Shown: positions 16,574 through 25,170 of the stretch, piece after piece
Numbering within the stretch: position 1 is the first letter of the stretch
Layout of the letters: the number at the start of each line of letters is the position of its first letter
Assembly (NCBI GenBank): GCA_003164035.1
Contig: PLRS01000103.1
Span: 12,334-51,276 of the forward strand
Direction of reading: 5' to 3'
Source of the DNA: Bryobacterales bacterium
Lineage (GTDB): Bacteria; Acidobacteriota; Terriglobia; Bryobacterales; Bryobacteraceae
Length of the DNA stretch: 38,943 nt
Notes under the pieces: generated by a model
The model's input: only the letters and a program-made list of their open reading frames with translations
Told to the model about the DNA's origin: nothing
Databases searched by the model: none
Translations under genes and position numbers: made by a program

Positions 16574-16809
16574 ATTCAGGCGGCATTCACATCGATAAGG
16601 TGTCGCTGCGACTTCGCGGCGTGACGCCGCGGCAAGCGCGGCAGCGTGCCGGCTCGATGGCGCGCGAAATCGCCGACGCGGTAGGCCGGCAAGCGGGTCG
16701 CATCGCCCCCGGAAGGACCCAAATCGGCAAGCTTTCGGTGCGCCTCAGAACCGGCGGCAGCAATTCCGATCTTACCGGGCAGATCCGCCGTCAATTAGGC
16801 GGAGAGTAA
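16570..16809 (+). CDS. 79-residue eCIS accessory protein
   Basis: Begins in an ATGA overlap with the ATPase gene, so the start is well supported. The sequence runs IHIDKVSLRLRGVTPRQARQ, then a basic helix GSMAREIADAVGRQAG, then QIGKLSVRLRTG and SNSDLTGQIRRQL. The repeated pattern of a short beta strand with alternating charges (HIDKVSLRL and QIGKLSVRL) suggests two copies of one strand flanking a helix. Small genes like this often sit between the ATPase and the Afp7-type gene in eCIS loci. No function is known. Its position suggests a role in assembly. Confidence 0.75.
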   Translation: MNSGGIHIDKVSLRLRGVTPRQARQRAGSMAREIADAVGRQAGRIAPGRTQIGKLSVRLRTGGSNSDLTGQIRRQLGGE

Positions 16810-16812
16810 CCC

Positions 16813-17484
16813 ATGGAGAACACACTCAAAGGGGCGCTGATCGAATATGGCTCCAGTTTCCTGGGACCCATTCCCAACGTGGTGATCTTCCAGTTCAATC
16901 CGGAAAAGCTGTCGCGAACCATCGAGATTCCGCCGCGCCCGGTGAACGCCACCACGCGCGAAACCAGCCAGGCGGGCGAACCGCCGTACGAGCGCTTCAC
17001 GGTGGAAGCGCAATTCAGCGCGGCGGACCAGCGGAACAGTTCCAATCCGATCGGCTTGACGATGGGTGTCGGGCCGCAACTGGCGGCGCTTGAAGCGATG
17101 GTCTATCCGGTGCAGACTCCGGGAGGCTTGATTGGCGCGGCGGTGGACGCGATCGGGTCGTTGTTAAGCGGAAGTTCGGGGCCGAATCCGGTGCTGCCGG
17201 TACCGCGGGTGCAAACGCCGAAGATTCTGTTTGTGTGGGGGCTGATGCGGATTGTCCCGGTAATTATCGAATCGATGACCATCAATGAGGTGCAGTACGA
17301 TTCCCTGCTGAATGCGGAGGAGGCGAGCGTGACGATGGGGCTGGCGGTGGTCACGCCATGCTACTGCTGCAACGACCAGATCGCGCAAGGAGCGTTGCAG
17401 TATACCCAACTGATGCAGGATACGCTGGCTACGGTCAACCTGGCCAATACCGTGGCCGAGGTGGTGGATCTGATTCCATTCTGA
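16813..17484 (+). CDS. CIS tube-adaptor protein (Afp7/Pvc7 N-terminal type)
   Basis: 223 residues. The opening LIEYGSSFLGPIPNVVIFQF followed by NPEKLSRTIEI is the signature of the CIS_tube/Afp7 N-terminal domain, which binds the tube base to the baseplate. In Afp7 this domain is fused to a LysM domain; here the LysM part is a separate gene immediately downstream, so the split is a natural variation of the locus. The middle region (about 90-130) is a Gly/Pro-rich loop. Near the C-terminus MTINEVQYDSLLNAEEASVT forms the conserved last strands. Two Cys and Cys-Cys in CYCCN (about 180) are unusual. It is cytoplasmic until assembled. Confidence 0.88.
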   Translation: MENTLKGALIEYGSSFLGPIPNVVIFQFNPEKLSRTIEIPPRPVNATTRETSQAGEPPYERFTVEAQFSAADQRNSSNPIGLTMGVGPQLAALEAMVYPVQTPGGLIGAAVDAIGSLLSGSSGPNPVLPVPRVQTPKILFVWGLMRIVPVIIESMTINEVQYDSLLNAEEASVTMGLAVVTPCYCCNDQIAQGALQYTQLMQDTLATVNLANTVAEVVDLIPF

Positions 17485-17492
17485 GGAACTCT

Positions 17493-17789
17493 ATGTTTCT
17501 TCCCAGCTCCCGATACGCGAATATCGCACAGTGCCAGACAACGCAGGCGGACGGGTCCACGGCAAACGCGGTGAAACTGCGGATGCTGCCGGTTGTAACC
17601 GGCGATGCGACCCCGATGACCGCCGACGACCAACTGGACGTGATTGCCAACCAGGAGTACGGCGATGGCACGATGTTCTGGCACATTGCCGACGCCAATA
17701 CCGAACTCTACGCGCCGGATCTGTTGGAGCCGTGGCTTCCGGGCGATCCCAGCGCAAGCCAAATCACCATTGAGGTGCCGGAGCAATAA
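17493..17789 (+). CDS. LysM-like baseplate protein (Afp7 C-terminal type)
   Basis: 98 residues from the ATG at 17493; an upstream in-frame extension would overlap the previous gene. Residues about 5-70 contain SRYANIAQCQTTQ and the LysM-type DDQLDVIANQEYGDGTMFWH followed by IADANTEL. In phage and eCIS this gp53-like LysM fold sits at the tube-baseplate junction. Most eCIS loci carry it fused to the Afp7 N-terminal domain; here it is a free-standing gene, split from its neighbour by eight bases. The end overlaps the hub gene at TAATG by one base. Confidence 0.85.
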   Translation: MFLPSSRYANIAQCQTTQADGSTANAVKLRMLPVVTGDATPMTADDQLDVIANQEYGDGTMFWHIADANTELYAPDLLEPWLPGDPSASQITIEVPEQ

Positions 17790-18910
17790 TGGGCTGCGCG
17801 CAGTACAGATTCTATCTCGGCGACCAGAACGCCACTACGCGGCAAATCACCACCTTCGAGACGATTACTGTCCATCAGGAGATGGATCGCTACTGGACAG
17901 GTACGGTGGAGATTCCTCTCTGCACCGATTCCCATGGCAACTGGACCGGGGAAACCGAAAGCTATCTCCAGCCGCTGAACCGGGTGCGGGTAGAAGTGAG
18001 CCTGCAAGGCGGGCCCTACGTACCATTGATCGACGGCCCGATCGTGAACGTGCATCACGATCTGCACATGGAGCCCGGTCAAAGCATGGCTCGGGTGGAG
18101 GTGCAGGACGATGGATTCTGGCTGCACCGCAACGAATCCGTGTACCTTTACCAGGGAATTAGAGACGACCAAATCGCCACACAGATTTATAACTCCGTCC
18201 CGGACATTAAGTCGACCCAGACCGACCCGGTGCCGTCCGCCAATAACCTGTCGTCGATCACTACTGTCTTGCGCGGCACCGCGATGGAACTGTTACAAAG
18301 ACTGGTGAACCGCAATTTCAAGCAATGGCACGCCTACGTTCTTCCGGGCCCGCAGCCACATTCCAGTATCGGGTGCTTCAAGAAAGTTCCCACGGCCGAT
18401 TCCGGTCTGCCGCAAATGATCCTCACCGGCAACCAACGGAACCTGCTGAATATTCGATTCACGAGCAACAATTCTCTACCAGCGGCTTTTCGCGGGGCGG
18501 CCGTGTCGCTCAACAGCGCGACGGTGACTTCCAGCACTGCCAACCTGAGCGACATCGATCGGCTGGGGACTAACCCGCCCGGGGGAACTCCCGTCAACCG
18601 CATGCTGCGGCCGGGGCAATCGCGGGACATGAACGTGGCGAATGCGGTGCTGGCAGCCTCGGAGGAAGACGCTTATGGGTTGCATGCGGATGGAGAAGTA
18701 TTGAAGGATACCTATTCGGCTGTGTTGCAGCCTTATCAGAACGTGCAGGTGTTGGGGGTCAACGGGCAATTAAGCGGGTCCTGGCTGATCCGGCAGGTGA
18801 CTCACACGCTGACGCGCAATAGTTACGGACAGACATTTTCTCTGGCGCGAAACGCCCAATCGGCGGGTAACGGGAGTAGCAACACCGCCGCGCCGATACC
18901 GGTTTTTTAG
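17789..18910 (+). CDS. eCIS central hub protein (gp27/VgrG-N-like; Afp8 type)
   Basis: 373 residues from an ATG sharing its A with the preceding stop (TAATG). The N-terminal FYLGDQNATTRQITTFETIT and the segment VHHDLHMEPGQSMARVEVQD match gp27-like hub domains, and YNSVPDIKS is followed by a helical linker near LRGTAMELLQRLVNRN. The C-terminal part, PYQNVQVLGVNGQLSGSWLI, continues with RQVTHTLTRNSYGQTFSLAR, typical of phage late-control D proteins. The hub is a trimer that links the tube to the spike. In Afp8 the hub and spike are one protein; here the spike is the next gene. Ser/Asn-rich tail at the end. Confidence 0.9.
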   Translation: MGCAQYRFYLGDQNATTRQITTFETITVHQEMDRYWTGTVEIPLCTDSHGNWTGETESYLQPLNRVRVEVSLQGGPYVPLIDGPIVNVHHDLHMEPGQSMARVEVQDDGFWLHRNESVYLYQGIRDDQIATQIYNSVPDIKSTQTDPVPSANNLSSITTVLRGTAMELLQRLVNRNFKQWHAYVLPGPQPHSSIGCFKKVPTADSGLPQMILTGNQRNLLNIRFTSNNSLPAAFRGAAVSLNSATVTSSTANLSDIDRLGTNPPGGTPVNRMLRPGQSRDMNVANAVLAASEEDAYGLHADGEVLKDTYSAVLQPYQNVQVLGVNGQLSGSWLIRQVTHTLTRNSYGQTFSLARNAQSAGNGSSNTAAPIPVF

Positions 18911-18922
18911 GAGGGATGGCCC

Positions 18923-19453
18923 ATGATGAGCGCGGAAGACCGTTTATTGTCGCAACTGGCCGCCGACCATCGGCACCGGTTTTACGGCAAATACCGGGGC
19001 ATCGTCAAAACGGTGATGAGCGGCAGCGACCTGGGGAAGCTGATCGTGACCCTCCCTGAGGTTTACGATAATCAGGATTCGCCGCCGGCCTGGCCCTGTG
19101 TCCCTTATGCCGGCCCGAAGCACGGGTTCGTCGCCCTACCGGAGAAGGGCGATGGCGTTTGGGTGGAATTTGAAGGAGGCGACCCCTCGAACCCCATCTG
19201 GACGGGCTGCTGGTGGGCCGATGGCAACATGCCATCCCCCGCCGACACGAATGTCCGGACCTGGGCCACCAGCGGCGGTCTGAAAATCGTGCTGGACGAC
19301 GGCGCGACCGAACTCACGCTGGAGCATCCCAGCGGCGCCAGTATTTCCTTGAGTAACGATAGCCTTACACTGTCATTCAATTCCACTACCATCACCCTCG
19401 ATGACGACGGAATCAGCATCGGCGGGACGGTGGATGTTTCTCCGGCGACATAA
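18923..19453 (+). CDS. eCIS spike protein (gp5/VgrG OB-fold type)
   Basis: 176 residues. A strong ribosome binding site (AGGAGGGA) precedes the paired ATGs at 18923. Residues about 20-100 form the gp5/baseplate-V OB fold, YRGIVKTVMSGSDLGKLIVT through GVWVEFEGGDPSNPIWTGCW. The rest is a beta-rich needle: VLDDGATELTLEHPSGAS, LSNDSLTLSFNSTTITLDDD, then GISIGGTVDV. A trimer is expected to extend the hub as the membrane-piercing spike. It lacks the lysozyme domain of T4 gp5. The protein is acidic. Confidence 0.92.
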   Translation: MMSAEDRLLSQLAADHRHRFYGKYRGIVKTVMSGSDLGKLIVTLPEVYDNQDSPPAWPCVPYAGPKHGFVALPEKGDGVWVEFEGGDPSNPIWTGCWWADGNMPSPADTNVRTWATSGGLKIVLDDGATELTLEHPSGASISLSNDSLTLSFNSTTITLDDDGISIGGTVDVSPAT

Positions 19454-19455
19454 CC

Positions 19456-19785
19456 ATGCCTGCCATACTGACCATCGATAACCAGATCCAGTGCCCGCAC
19501 GGAGGCCAGGCTGTTCTCACCACCAGCAACTCGCTTTTCACGGTGAACGGCAGCTTCGCGCTGCTGGAAACGGACACGCCGGAAATCGCCGGATGCGTCT
19601 TTAACGTTTCCGGAGCCCCTTCCCCTTGTGTCCTGATCGAATGGACGGGCGGCGCGGAGTCGCTCACGGTCAACGGTGCCGGCGTGGTGCTCGAAACCAG
19701 CATAGGCCTGTGCTCGAACGCGGCCGGCGCTCCGCAAGGGCCGGCGGTAATCAACGATTCAACCGCGGAGGTGGACGCAGTATGA
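19456..19785 (+). CDS. PAAR-like spike tip protein
   Basis: 109 residues, the usual size of a spike tip gene. It begins IQCPHGGQAV and has four cysteines (C13, C56, C64 and C94 approximately) plus one His, in an arrangement suited to metal binding at the needle point. The sequence is beta-rich (SLFTVNGSFALLETDTPEI, then SLTVNGAGVVLETSIG). Similar tips, including Afp10 and T4 gp5.4-like proteins, sit directly after the spike gene. It starts 2 bases after the spike stop and overlaps the next gene in an ATGA junction. Confidence 0.8.
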   Translation: MPAILTIDNQIQCPHGGQAVLTTSNSLFTVNGSFALLETDTPEIAGCVFNVSGAPSPCVLIEWTGGAESLTVNGAGVVLETSIGLCSNAAGAPQGPAVINDSTAEVDAV

Positions 19786-20171
19786 AAGGCAGCACCGCCG
19801 GCCGCCATCTCTCGTTTCCTTTCCGCATCGCCGCGAACGGCCGGGCGGCCTCCGCCGACACCCTGGGACGCCAAGCCCTGGAAGAGCTGGTGCAATTGGT
19901 CCTGACGAACCAGGGTGAGCGCCTGTTCCTGCCGGATTTCGGGGCCTCCGCGCAGCGTCTTCTGTTCGAGGGCATCACCGACACCACCGCGACCATGGCG
20001 CGCAGCATGATTACCCAGGCGGTACAACAGTGGCTCGCGAACCGCGTGAACTTGAACCAACTCGCGGTGACGGTCAACGATACCACCATCACGATCGCCA
20101 TCACCTACCAGGTGGCCGGGACCGACCAGGTCCGCCAGGCCATCTTTCAGCGGAGCGCACCCTCGGCATGA
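19782..20171 (+). CDS. gp25-like baseplate wedge protein (Afp9 type)
   Basis: 129 residues from an ATG that overlaps the tip gene stop by four bases. The conserved gp25 pattern is present: LSFPFRIAANGRAASAD, then ALEELVQLVLTNQGERLFLP followed by DFGASAQRLLFEG, in which the E-x-R-L-F-L-P-D-F-G stretch is the family hallmark. gp25 proteins nucleate sheath assembly on the baseplate. The C-terminal half carries the usual beta strands (VNDTTITIAITYQVAGTD). It also overlaps the following gene by four bases. Confidence 0.95.
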   Translation: MKGSTAGRHLSFPFRIAANGRAASADTLGRQALEELVQLVLTNQGERLFLPDFGASAQRLLFEGITDTTATMARSMITQAVQQWLANRVNLNQLAVTVNDTTITIAITYQVAGTDQVRQAIFQRSAPSA

Positions 20172-22555
20172 GCGCGATCGTCAATCAAACGGCGCTTCAG
20201 GCAAGAGCCCGCGATCTGGCGGCCAGCGGTCTGAACGGAATCGATTTCGTGCTGGTCACGCTGTCTCCGGCCGGGTCGCCCACGCAGGCGAACCTGGAAG
20301 TACACTTTTTCAACGATTTGAATCTGGCGGCACTGGCGGCCGCGGCTACCGCCAATCCGTCCCAGATTTCATCCATGCTGCCGATTTCCGGCGGCGAGCG
20401 AATCCTGGCCGGTCCAGTGAGCGGTCAAGTACAGGTCACTGGAGCGACCTATACATCGACGGGGGTGGTTACTCTGGTGGTCCAGCCGGTCGGCGATTAT
20501 TCGGTTTACACCCTGACGGTGCAACAAAACGGGTTCGACCCGATCCTATCCGACGCCGATTTCCGTTTTCGTCCGGGCTGTTTCAGCTCGGATTGCGCGT
20601 CCCGGACGGCCAATACGGCGGCTGCCGTCAATCCGCGGATCGACTATCTGGCGAAAGATTACGCTTCGTTCCAGCACACCCTGATCGGCGCCATGGTGCA
20701 GCGGGTTCCGAACTGGCAGGCAGTTTCCGAGGCCGATTTCGATCAGGTCCTCATCGACACGTTCGCCGCGGCCGCCGACGAGCTCAGCGATTATCAGGAT
20801 CGGGTGATGAACGAAGCTTATCTGGCGTATGCGCGCAAGCGCGTCTCGCTGCGGCGCCACGCGAGCCTGATGGATTACTACATCCACGAGGGCAGCCAGG
20901 CCACCACCACCCTGGCGATCGATACCCGGGACACGGGAACCTATGCGCTGCCGGTTCCCTGCCGCGCCTGGAGCGGCCCGGACCCCACGCAGGCGAATGC
21001 CGCCGTATTTGTGTCCAGCGCGGGGCAAACCATTTACGGCGTCCTCAGCCGCATCCCCATGTACACCTGGAGCGGCGTAGTTCCGGCGCTGGCAGCGGGA
21101 TCGACCTCCGCCGACCTGAGCTTCTCCAGTGCCGCTACCGCCAATCAGGTAGCCGGCTGGATTCAAGACGGAACATTGACCCGGCTGTTGATCGAGGAAT
21201 GGCTGAATCCATCCACCGGCCTGCCCGCCGATCGCGACCCGCGGAAGCGGCAGATTCTGCATCTCACCAACCAGGCCACGGTCCTCCAGGATCCGCTCAC
21301 GCTGGCGTGGATGGTTCGGGTCAATTGGCGGGAGCAGGATCAGTTAACCGCCAATTACTGCTTCGTGGTGCAATGCTCCACCGGCGCGGCAGGGAACGTT
21401 TCCATGTTTCACGGCAACTTAGTGGACATGGTGCAAGGCTTGCCTAAGAACGCGACGTATTACCCCGCCGGGGCGACCCTCCCGAATGAGTGGTCGTTCT
21501 ATTACGACACTTACACCAGCGGAACCACCATTTGCCGGCTTCCGAATCTCCCTGTCCTTTGGCAGCAATCTACGCCGGGCGGATACGACGAGCCCCAGAG
21601 CACGGTGCAGGTCACGGTGACGCCATCGGTCGGCAGTCCGAATTGGACCGAGGAGCACGACCTGATTCACAGTACATCGAGCGATCAGGATTTCGTGGTC
21701 GAGACGGATGAGAACCTGCGTTCGCTGGTGCGATTTGGAAATGGGACTAACGGCGAAGCCCTGCCTGAGAACGCGGTGGTCACCTGTAGCTGGCTTTTCG
21801 GCTACGGTCCCGATGGCAACGTGGGCGCCGATTGCCTGACGCATTTCGACTCCCCCGCACCGGCGGCCATTTGCTGGAATCCGTTCGACATCACCAATGG
21901 ACTTGCCCCGGAAACGCCCGCCACCATCATGCGCCGCGTGCCGGAAGCGTACCTTTACCTGCAGCAGCGAGCCGTGACGCTGGCCGACTACGTGGCCTGC
22001 GCGGAAGAAGTGGACGGCGTCCAGGCGGCCTACGCCTCCTACGCCTGGACCGGAAGCTGGCGCACCGTTCGCATTTGCATCGAATCGGAGGGCAGGTTCA
22101 CGCTGAGCGAGGATCTGCGGGCCGCGGTCGAGCAGAGCCTGGAAGCCCTGCACCTGATCGGCGAAGACCTGGAAATTCGGGCCCCTGAATACGTGCCGCT
22201 GAAAATCTCCGTGTCGCTGTGCGTTTCGGCGGATTTCTGGATCGAGCAAGTCTCGCCGGTGGTAATCCAGGCGTTTTCGGATGGCTACACGGCGGAAGGC
22301 GCGTCGGCGTTTTTCAATCCCGATAACTGGACTTTCGGCCAAGCGCTTTACGCCAGCCAGATCGAAGGCGTGCTCCAGGGAATTGAAGGCGTCGAACACG
22401 TGATTTCGATTTCCATCCAGCAGTGGTGGAGCCCCTGGATTCAGTCTTCCGAGGTCATGACGGTGGCTCCGAATCAGATCATCGAAGTACAGAGCGATCC
22501 GAGCGAGATCGAAAAGGGCTGGATCGATTTCGATTTCGAGGGAGGACGGCAGTGA
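20168..22555 (+). CDS. Baseplate J-like wedge protein 1 (Afp11 type)
   Basis: 795 residues from an ATG in an ATGA overlap with the gp25 gene. N-terminal block: GLNGIDFVLVTLSP and VHFFNDL. The central IDYLAKDYASFQHTLIGAMV and SEADFDQVLIDTFAAAADEL with YQDRVMNEAYL are typical of the longer gp6/gpJ proteins of eCIS. The C-terminal third has LADYVACAEEVDGVQAAYAS and DNWTFGQALYASQIEGVLQG, the baseplate-J dimer module. The family forms the inner ring of the baseplate that clamps the hub and binds gp25. It ends at TGA inside the GTG start of the second J-like protein. Confidence 0.93.
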   Translation: MSAIVNQTALQARARDLAASGLNGIDFVLVTLSPAGSPTQANLEVHFFNDLNLAALAAAATANPSQISSMLPISGGERILAGPVSGQVQVTGATYTSTGVVTLVVQPVGDYSVYTLTVQQNGFDPILSDADFRFRPGCFSSDCASRTANTAAAVNPRIDYLAKDYASFQHTLIGAMVQRVPNWQAVSEADFDQVLIDTFAAAADELSDYQDRVMNEAYLAYARKRVSLRRHASLMDYYIHEGSQATTTLAIDTRDTGTYALPVPCRAWSGPDPTQANAAVFVSSAGQTIYGVLSRIPMYTWSGVVPALAAGSTSADLSFSSAATANQVAGWIQDGTLTRLLIEEWLNPSTGLPADRDPRKRQILHLTNQATVLQDPLTLAWMVRVNWREQDQLTANYCFVVQCSTGAAGNVSMFHGNLVDMVQGLPKNATYYPAGATLPNEWSFYYDTYTSGTTICRLPNLPVLWQQSTPGGYDEPQSTVQVTVTPSVGSPNWTEEHDLIHSTSSDQDFVVETDENLRSLVRFGNGTNGEALPENAVVTCSWLFGYGPDGNVGADCLTHFDSPAPAAICWNPFDITNGLAPETPATIMRRVPEAYLYLQQRAVTLADYVACAEEVDGVQAAYASYAWTGSWRTVRICIESEGRFTLSEDLRAAVEQSLEALHLIGEDLEIRAPEYVPLKISVSLCVSADFWIEQVSPVVIQAFSDGYTAEGASAFFNPDNWTFGQALYASQIEGVLQGIEGVEHVISISIQQWWSPWIQSSEVMTVAPNQIIEVQSDPSEIEKGWIDFDFEGGRQ

Positions 22556-25170
22556 CTCCCGCCTGTTCCAATAACTGCACCACCCCGCAAGTGTTCCCGC
22601 GGACCATCGACAATCGGCCCTCGCTTTCGCGGATCGCGTTTCGAATCGGAACTTACTCGGATTTTCGCCAGGCGTTGTTCAGCGCCTTGGACCGCACTCA
22701 GCTTCTAGTGCCGTGGACTCACCGGCAAGCCGACGATCCCGGTATAGCGCTTCTGGAAGGCGCCGCGATCCTGGGCGACATCCTGACGTTTTACCAGGAA
22801 CTCTACGCCAATGAAGCCTGGCTGGGAACCGCCACGTGGCCGGAGAGCGTGACGGCGCTGGTACGTTTGCTGGGATATCGTCCGGCGCCGGGAATCGGCG
22901 GAGAATCCGCGGCCGCATTCGAGTTCAACGGCGCAACGGCGGTGACGGTCCCGGCCGGGTTTGGCTTCAATGCGCAGATCGCCGGGCAGACGACACCGGT
23001 GGATTTCGAAACGTCGGAGAACCTGAGCGCGCTGCCGCAACTGAGCCGGTTTTCCCTGTATGCGCCCTGGAACACGCCCGCGATTGTGGCCGGCACGAGC
23101 GTGCTTTCGGTCGCGACCAGTACACTAGCCAACGCAAGGGTGACGATTAAGGCCAAGGATCGGCTGGCGCTGGTCGATCCGGCCACGGTCGCGGACCCGA
23201 GTTCGGTCAACTGGCAAGTGGGAATTGTCGGCAGCGTTGCCGTGGTTCTGGATCAAACCGTCATCACTCTTACCGGTTCCTGGCAGGGATCTCCGCCCTC
23301 CGGCGGAAACTTGATGGCATACAAACTGGGCCGCGGTTTTCACGCCTTCGGATACAACGCGCCCGCCAACCAGATCACCATCAGTAACAACCAGGCGTCC
23401 TCCGCCGCGGTCGACACTAGCATCGCCGTGGAGACGCTTCTGGAGGGTTTTCCGCTGGAGCGCGCCGTGAACGATCTCTCCACCGGCGCCACCATGCTGG
23501 TGGATCTGGAGATCTCGCGATTCAGGAGGGTAGAGAGATTCGCGCTGAATTCGTCGCTGTCAAGCGGCATCGTCGAACCGTTTTTGGACGTGTACGAATT
23601 CCTGCTCGCCACTACCATCGCCAGCGCCTCTCTAGGTTCCGATTCGGTTGGCCCGATGGCCGGCAGCGTGACCACGGTGGCGTTCGCCAATACCGGATAC
23701 ACGGGCACGGCCGATCGCCGCACCGCCCAGTGCATGGAAGTGGTGGGCTCCGGGTTTACGGTCACCGCTCAGCGAGCGCTGGCGCCGGGAGGGAGCGGCG
23801 TAGGCCAATTGCTCTACTACGGCGATGGAGGAAGCTATCGGCAACTCAATGGTCGAACGCTGCAGTTTGTGACACTCAATCCCGACGATTCGGTGGCGAT
23901 ACTCGAGCAGACCACCGCGGCGATCGACCCATCGTACGTTTCAGGCGATCTGTCAGTCGGTTTTCGGAACGTCTACCTCAGCCCGGCCCTGCGGCAGTTC
24001 GGCTGGAGCGATTTTCCGCTGGCTGCACCGGCGGTAACGGTATTTGGCAACGTAGCCGCGGTGACGCAAGGGAAAACCCAAGCGCAGGTGGTCTTGGGGA
24101 GCGGCGACGCGCGCCAGATCAATCAGACTTTCATGATTCCGAAATCGCCGCTCACCTGGCTCACCGACGAGGCTCTGGCGCCGCCGCGCACGCCCGAAAT
24201 TCAGGTGCTGGTGAATAATATCCAGTGGAACGAGGTGGATTCGCTATTTGCCGCCGGGCCGGCCGACACCAGCTTCATCGTTCGGCTCGACAATAACGGC
24301 AATTCCTGGATTCAATTCGGCGACGGCGTCAATGGGTCGCGGCTGCCGTCCGGTGTCGGCAACGTCCTGCTTACTTATCGAACCGGAGCGGGCGCCAGCG
24401 GTGATCGAATTCCGGGGACCACCCCGGTGCAGGCTGGCCAGGCCCAGAACCTCACCGCCATCCGGCTTTACCAGACCGTTACCGGCGGCGCCGCGCCGGA
24501 AGCGAGCGATAGCGCGCGCCAGACCGCGCCCGGACGCGTGCAGAGCCTCAACCGCCTGGTGAGTCTATCCGATTTTGAATATCAGGCGCTGGCGCTGCCT
24601 GGGGTTGAAAAGGCGCAGGCCACGTGGGACCTCGCGGGTGGCGTGCCGCTGCTGGTTCTGACTGTCCTGCTGGCCAATCCCAGCGATGCGGCCACCGCAA
24701 GCGTGCAGACCGCCATGACCCTGGCCAACGTCACTTACGGCCCGCAGCGATTTCAGGTGCAGGTGGTAGCGGCCAGCCTGCTCTATGTTTACCTGAACCT
24801 TACGTTCGGACTCGTCGCGGGGTACCAATCCCCGAACGTGATTGCGGCCATCGAGGCGGCGCTCGGCGTAATCCCACCCGGCGGCACGGCCCCTTCCGGC
24901 GGCCTTTTCAGCCAGGACCAACGCCAACTCGGCGAACCGGAGTACGCCAGCAGCATCGAAGGAGTGGTGCAGAACGTCGACGGCGTGGCCTGGGTCGAAG
25001 TGACGGCATTCGATCGGCTCGGCACCGCCGACGATCCTTCCACCCTGTCGGTCCCGGCCAATACGGACCGCGTGGACCAGGTGCCTTGCGCATCGAACCA
25101 GGTACTCGCATTGTACGGGGCGCAATTCAATCCATCGGCCAGCACGACGGCCACGGGAGCGGGCGCATGA
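22552..25170 (+). CDS. Baseplate J-like wedge protein 2 (putative baseplate assembly protein)
   Basis: 872 residues starting from a GTG overlapping the previous stop (GTGA). The N-terminus has QADDPGIALLEGAAILGDIL followed by TFYQELYANEAWLGTAT, the signature of TIGR02243-type baseplate assembly proteins. The middle is a beta-rich insertion with several SVLSVATSTLANARVTIK-like segments. The C-terminal part has FIVRLDNNGNSWIQFGDGVN, then LSDFEYQALALPGVEKAQAT and a final EYASSIEGVVQNVDGVAWVE. With the previous gene it gives the two different J-like subunits that form a heteromeric wedge. The end overlaps the next gene by ATGA. Confidence 0.93.
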   Translation: MTPACSNNCTTPQVFPRTIDNRPSLSRIAFRIGTYSDFRQALFSALDRTQLLVPWTHRQADDPGIALLEGAAILGDILTFYQELYANEAWLGTATWPESVTALVRLLGYRPAPGIGGESAAAFEFNGATAVTVPAGFGFNAQIAGQTTPVDFETSENLSALPQLSRFSLYAPWNTPAIVAGTSVLSVATSTLANARVTIKAKDRLALVDPATVADPSSVNWQVGIVGSVAVVLDQTVITLTGSWQGSPPSGGNLMAYKLGRGFHAFGYNAPANQITISNNQASSAAVDTSIAVETLLEGFPLERAVNDLSTGATMLVDLEISRFRRVERFALNSSLSSGIVEPFLDVYEFLLATTIASASLGSDSVGPMAGSVTTVAFANTGYTGTADRRTAQCMEVVGSGFTVTAQRALAPGGSGVGQLLYYGDGGSYRQLNGRTLQFVTLNPDDSVAILEQTTAAIDPSYVSGDLSVGFRNVYLSPALRQFGWSDFPLAAPAVTVFGNVAAVTQGKTQAQVVLGSGDARQINQTFMIPKSPLTWLTDEALAPPRTPEIQVLVNNIQWNEVDSLFAAGPADTSFIVRLDNNGNSWIQFGDGVNGSRLPSGVGNVLLTYRTGAGASGDRIPGTTPVQAGQAQNLTAIRLYQTVTGGAAPEASDSARQTAPGRVQSLNRLVSLSDFEYQALALPGVEKAQATWDLAGGVPLLVLTVLLANPSDAATASVQTAMTLANVTYGPQRFQVQVVAASLLYVYLNLTFGLVAGYQSPNVIAAIEAALGVIPPGGTAPSGGLFSQDQRQLGEPEYASSIEGVVQNVDGVAWVEVTAFDRLGTADDPSTLSVPANTDRVDQVPCASNQVLALYGAQFNPSASTTATGAGA

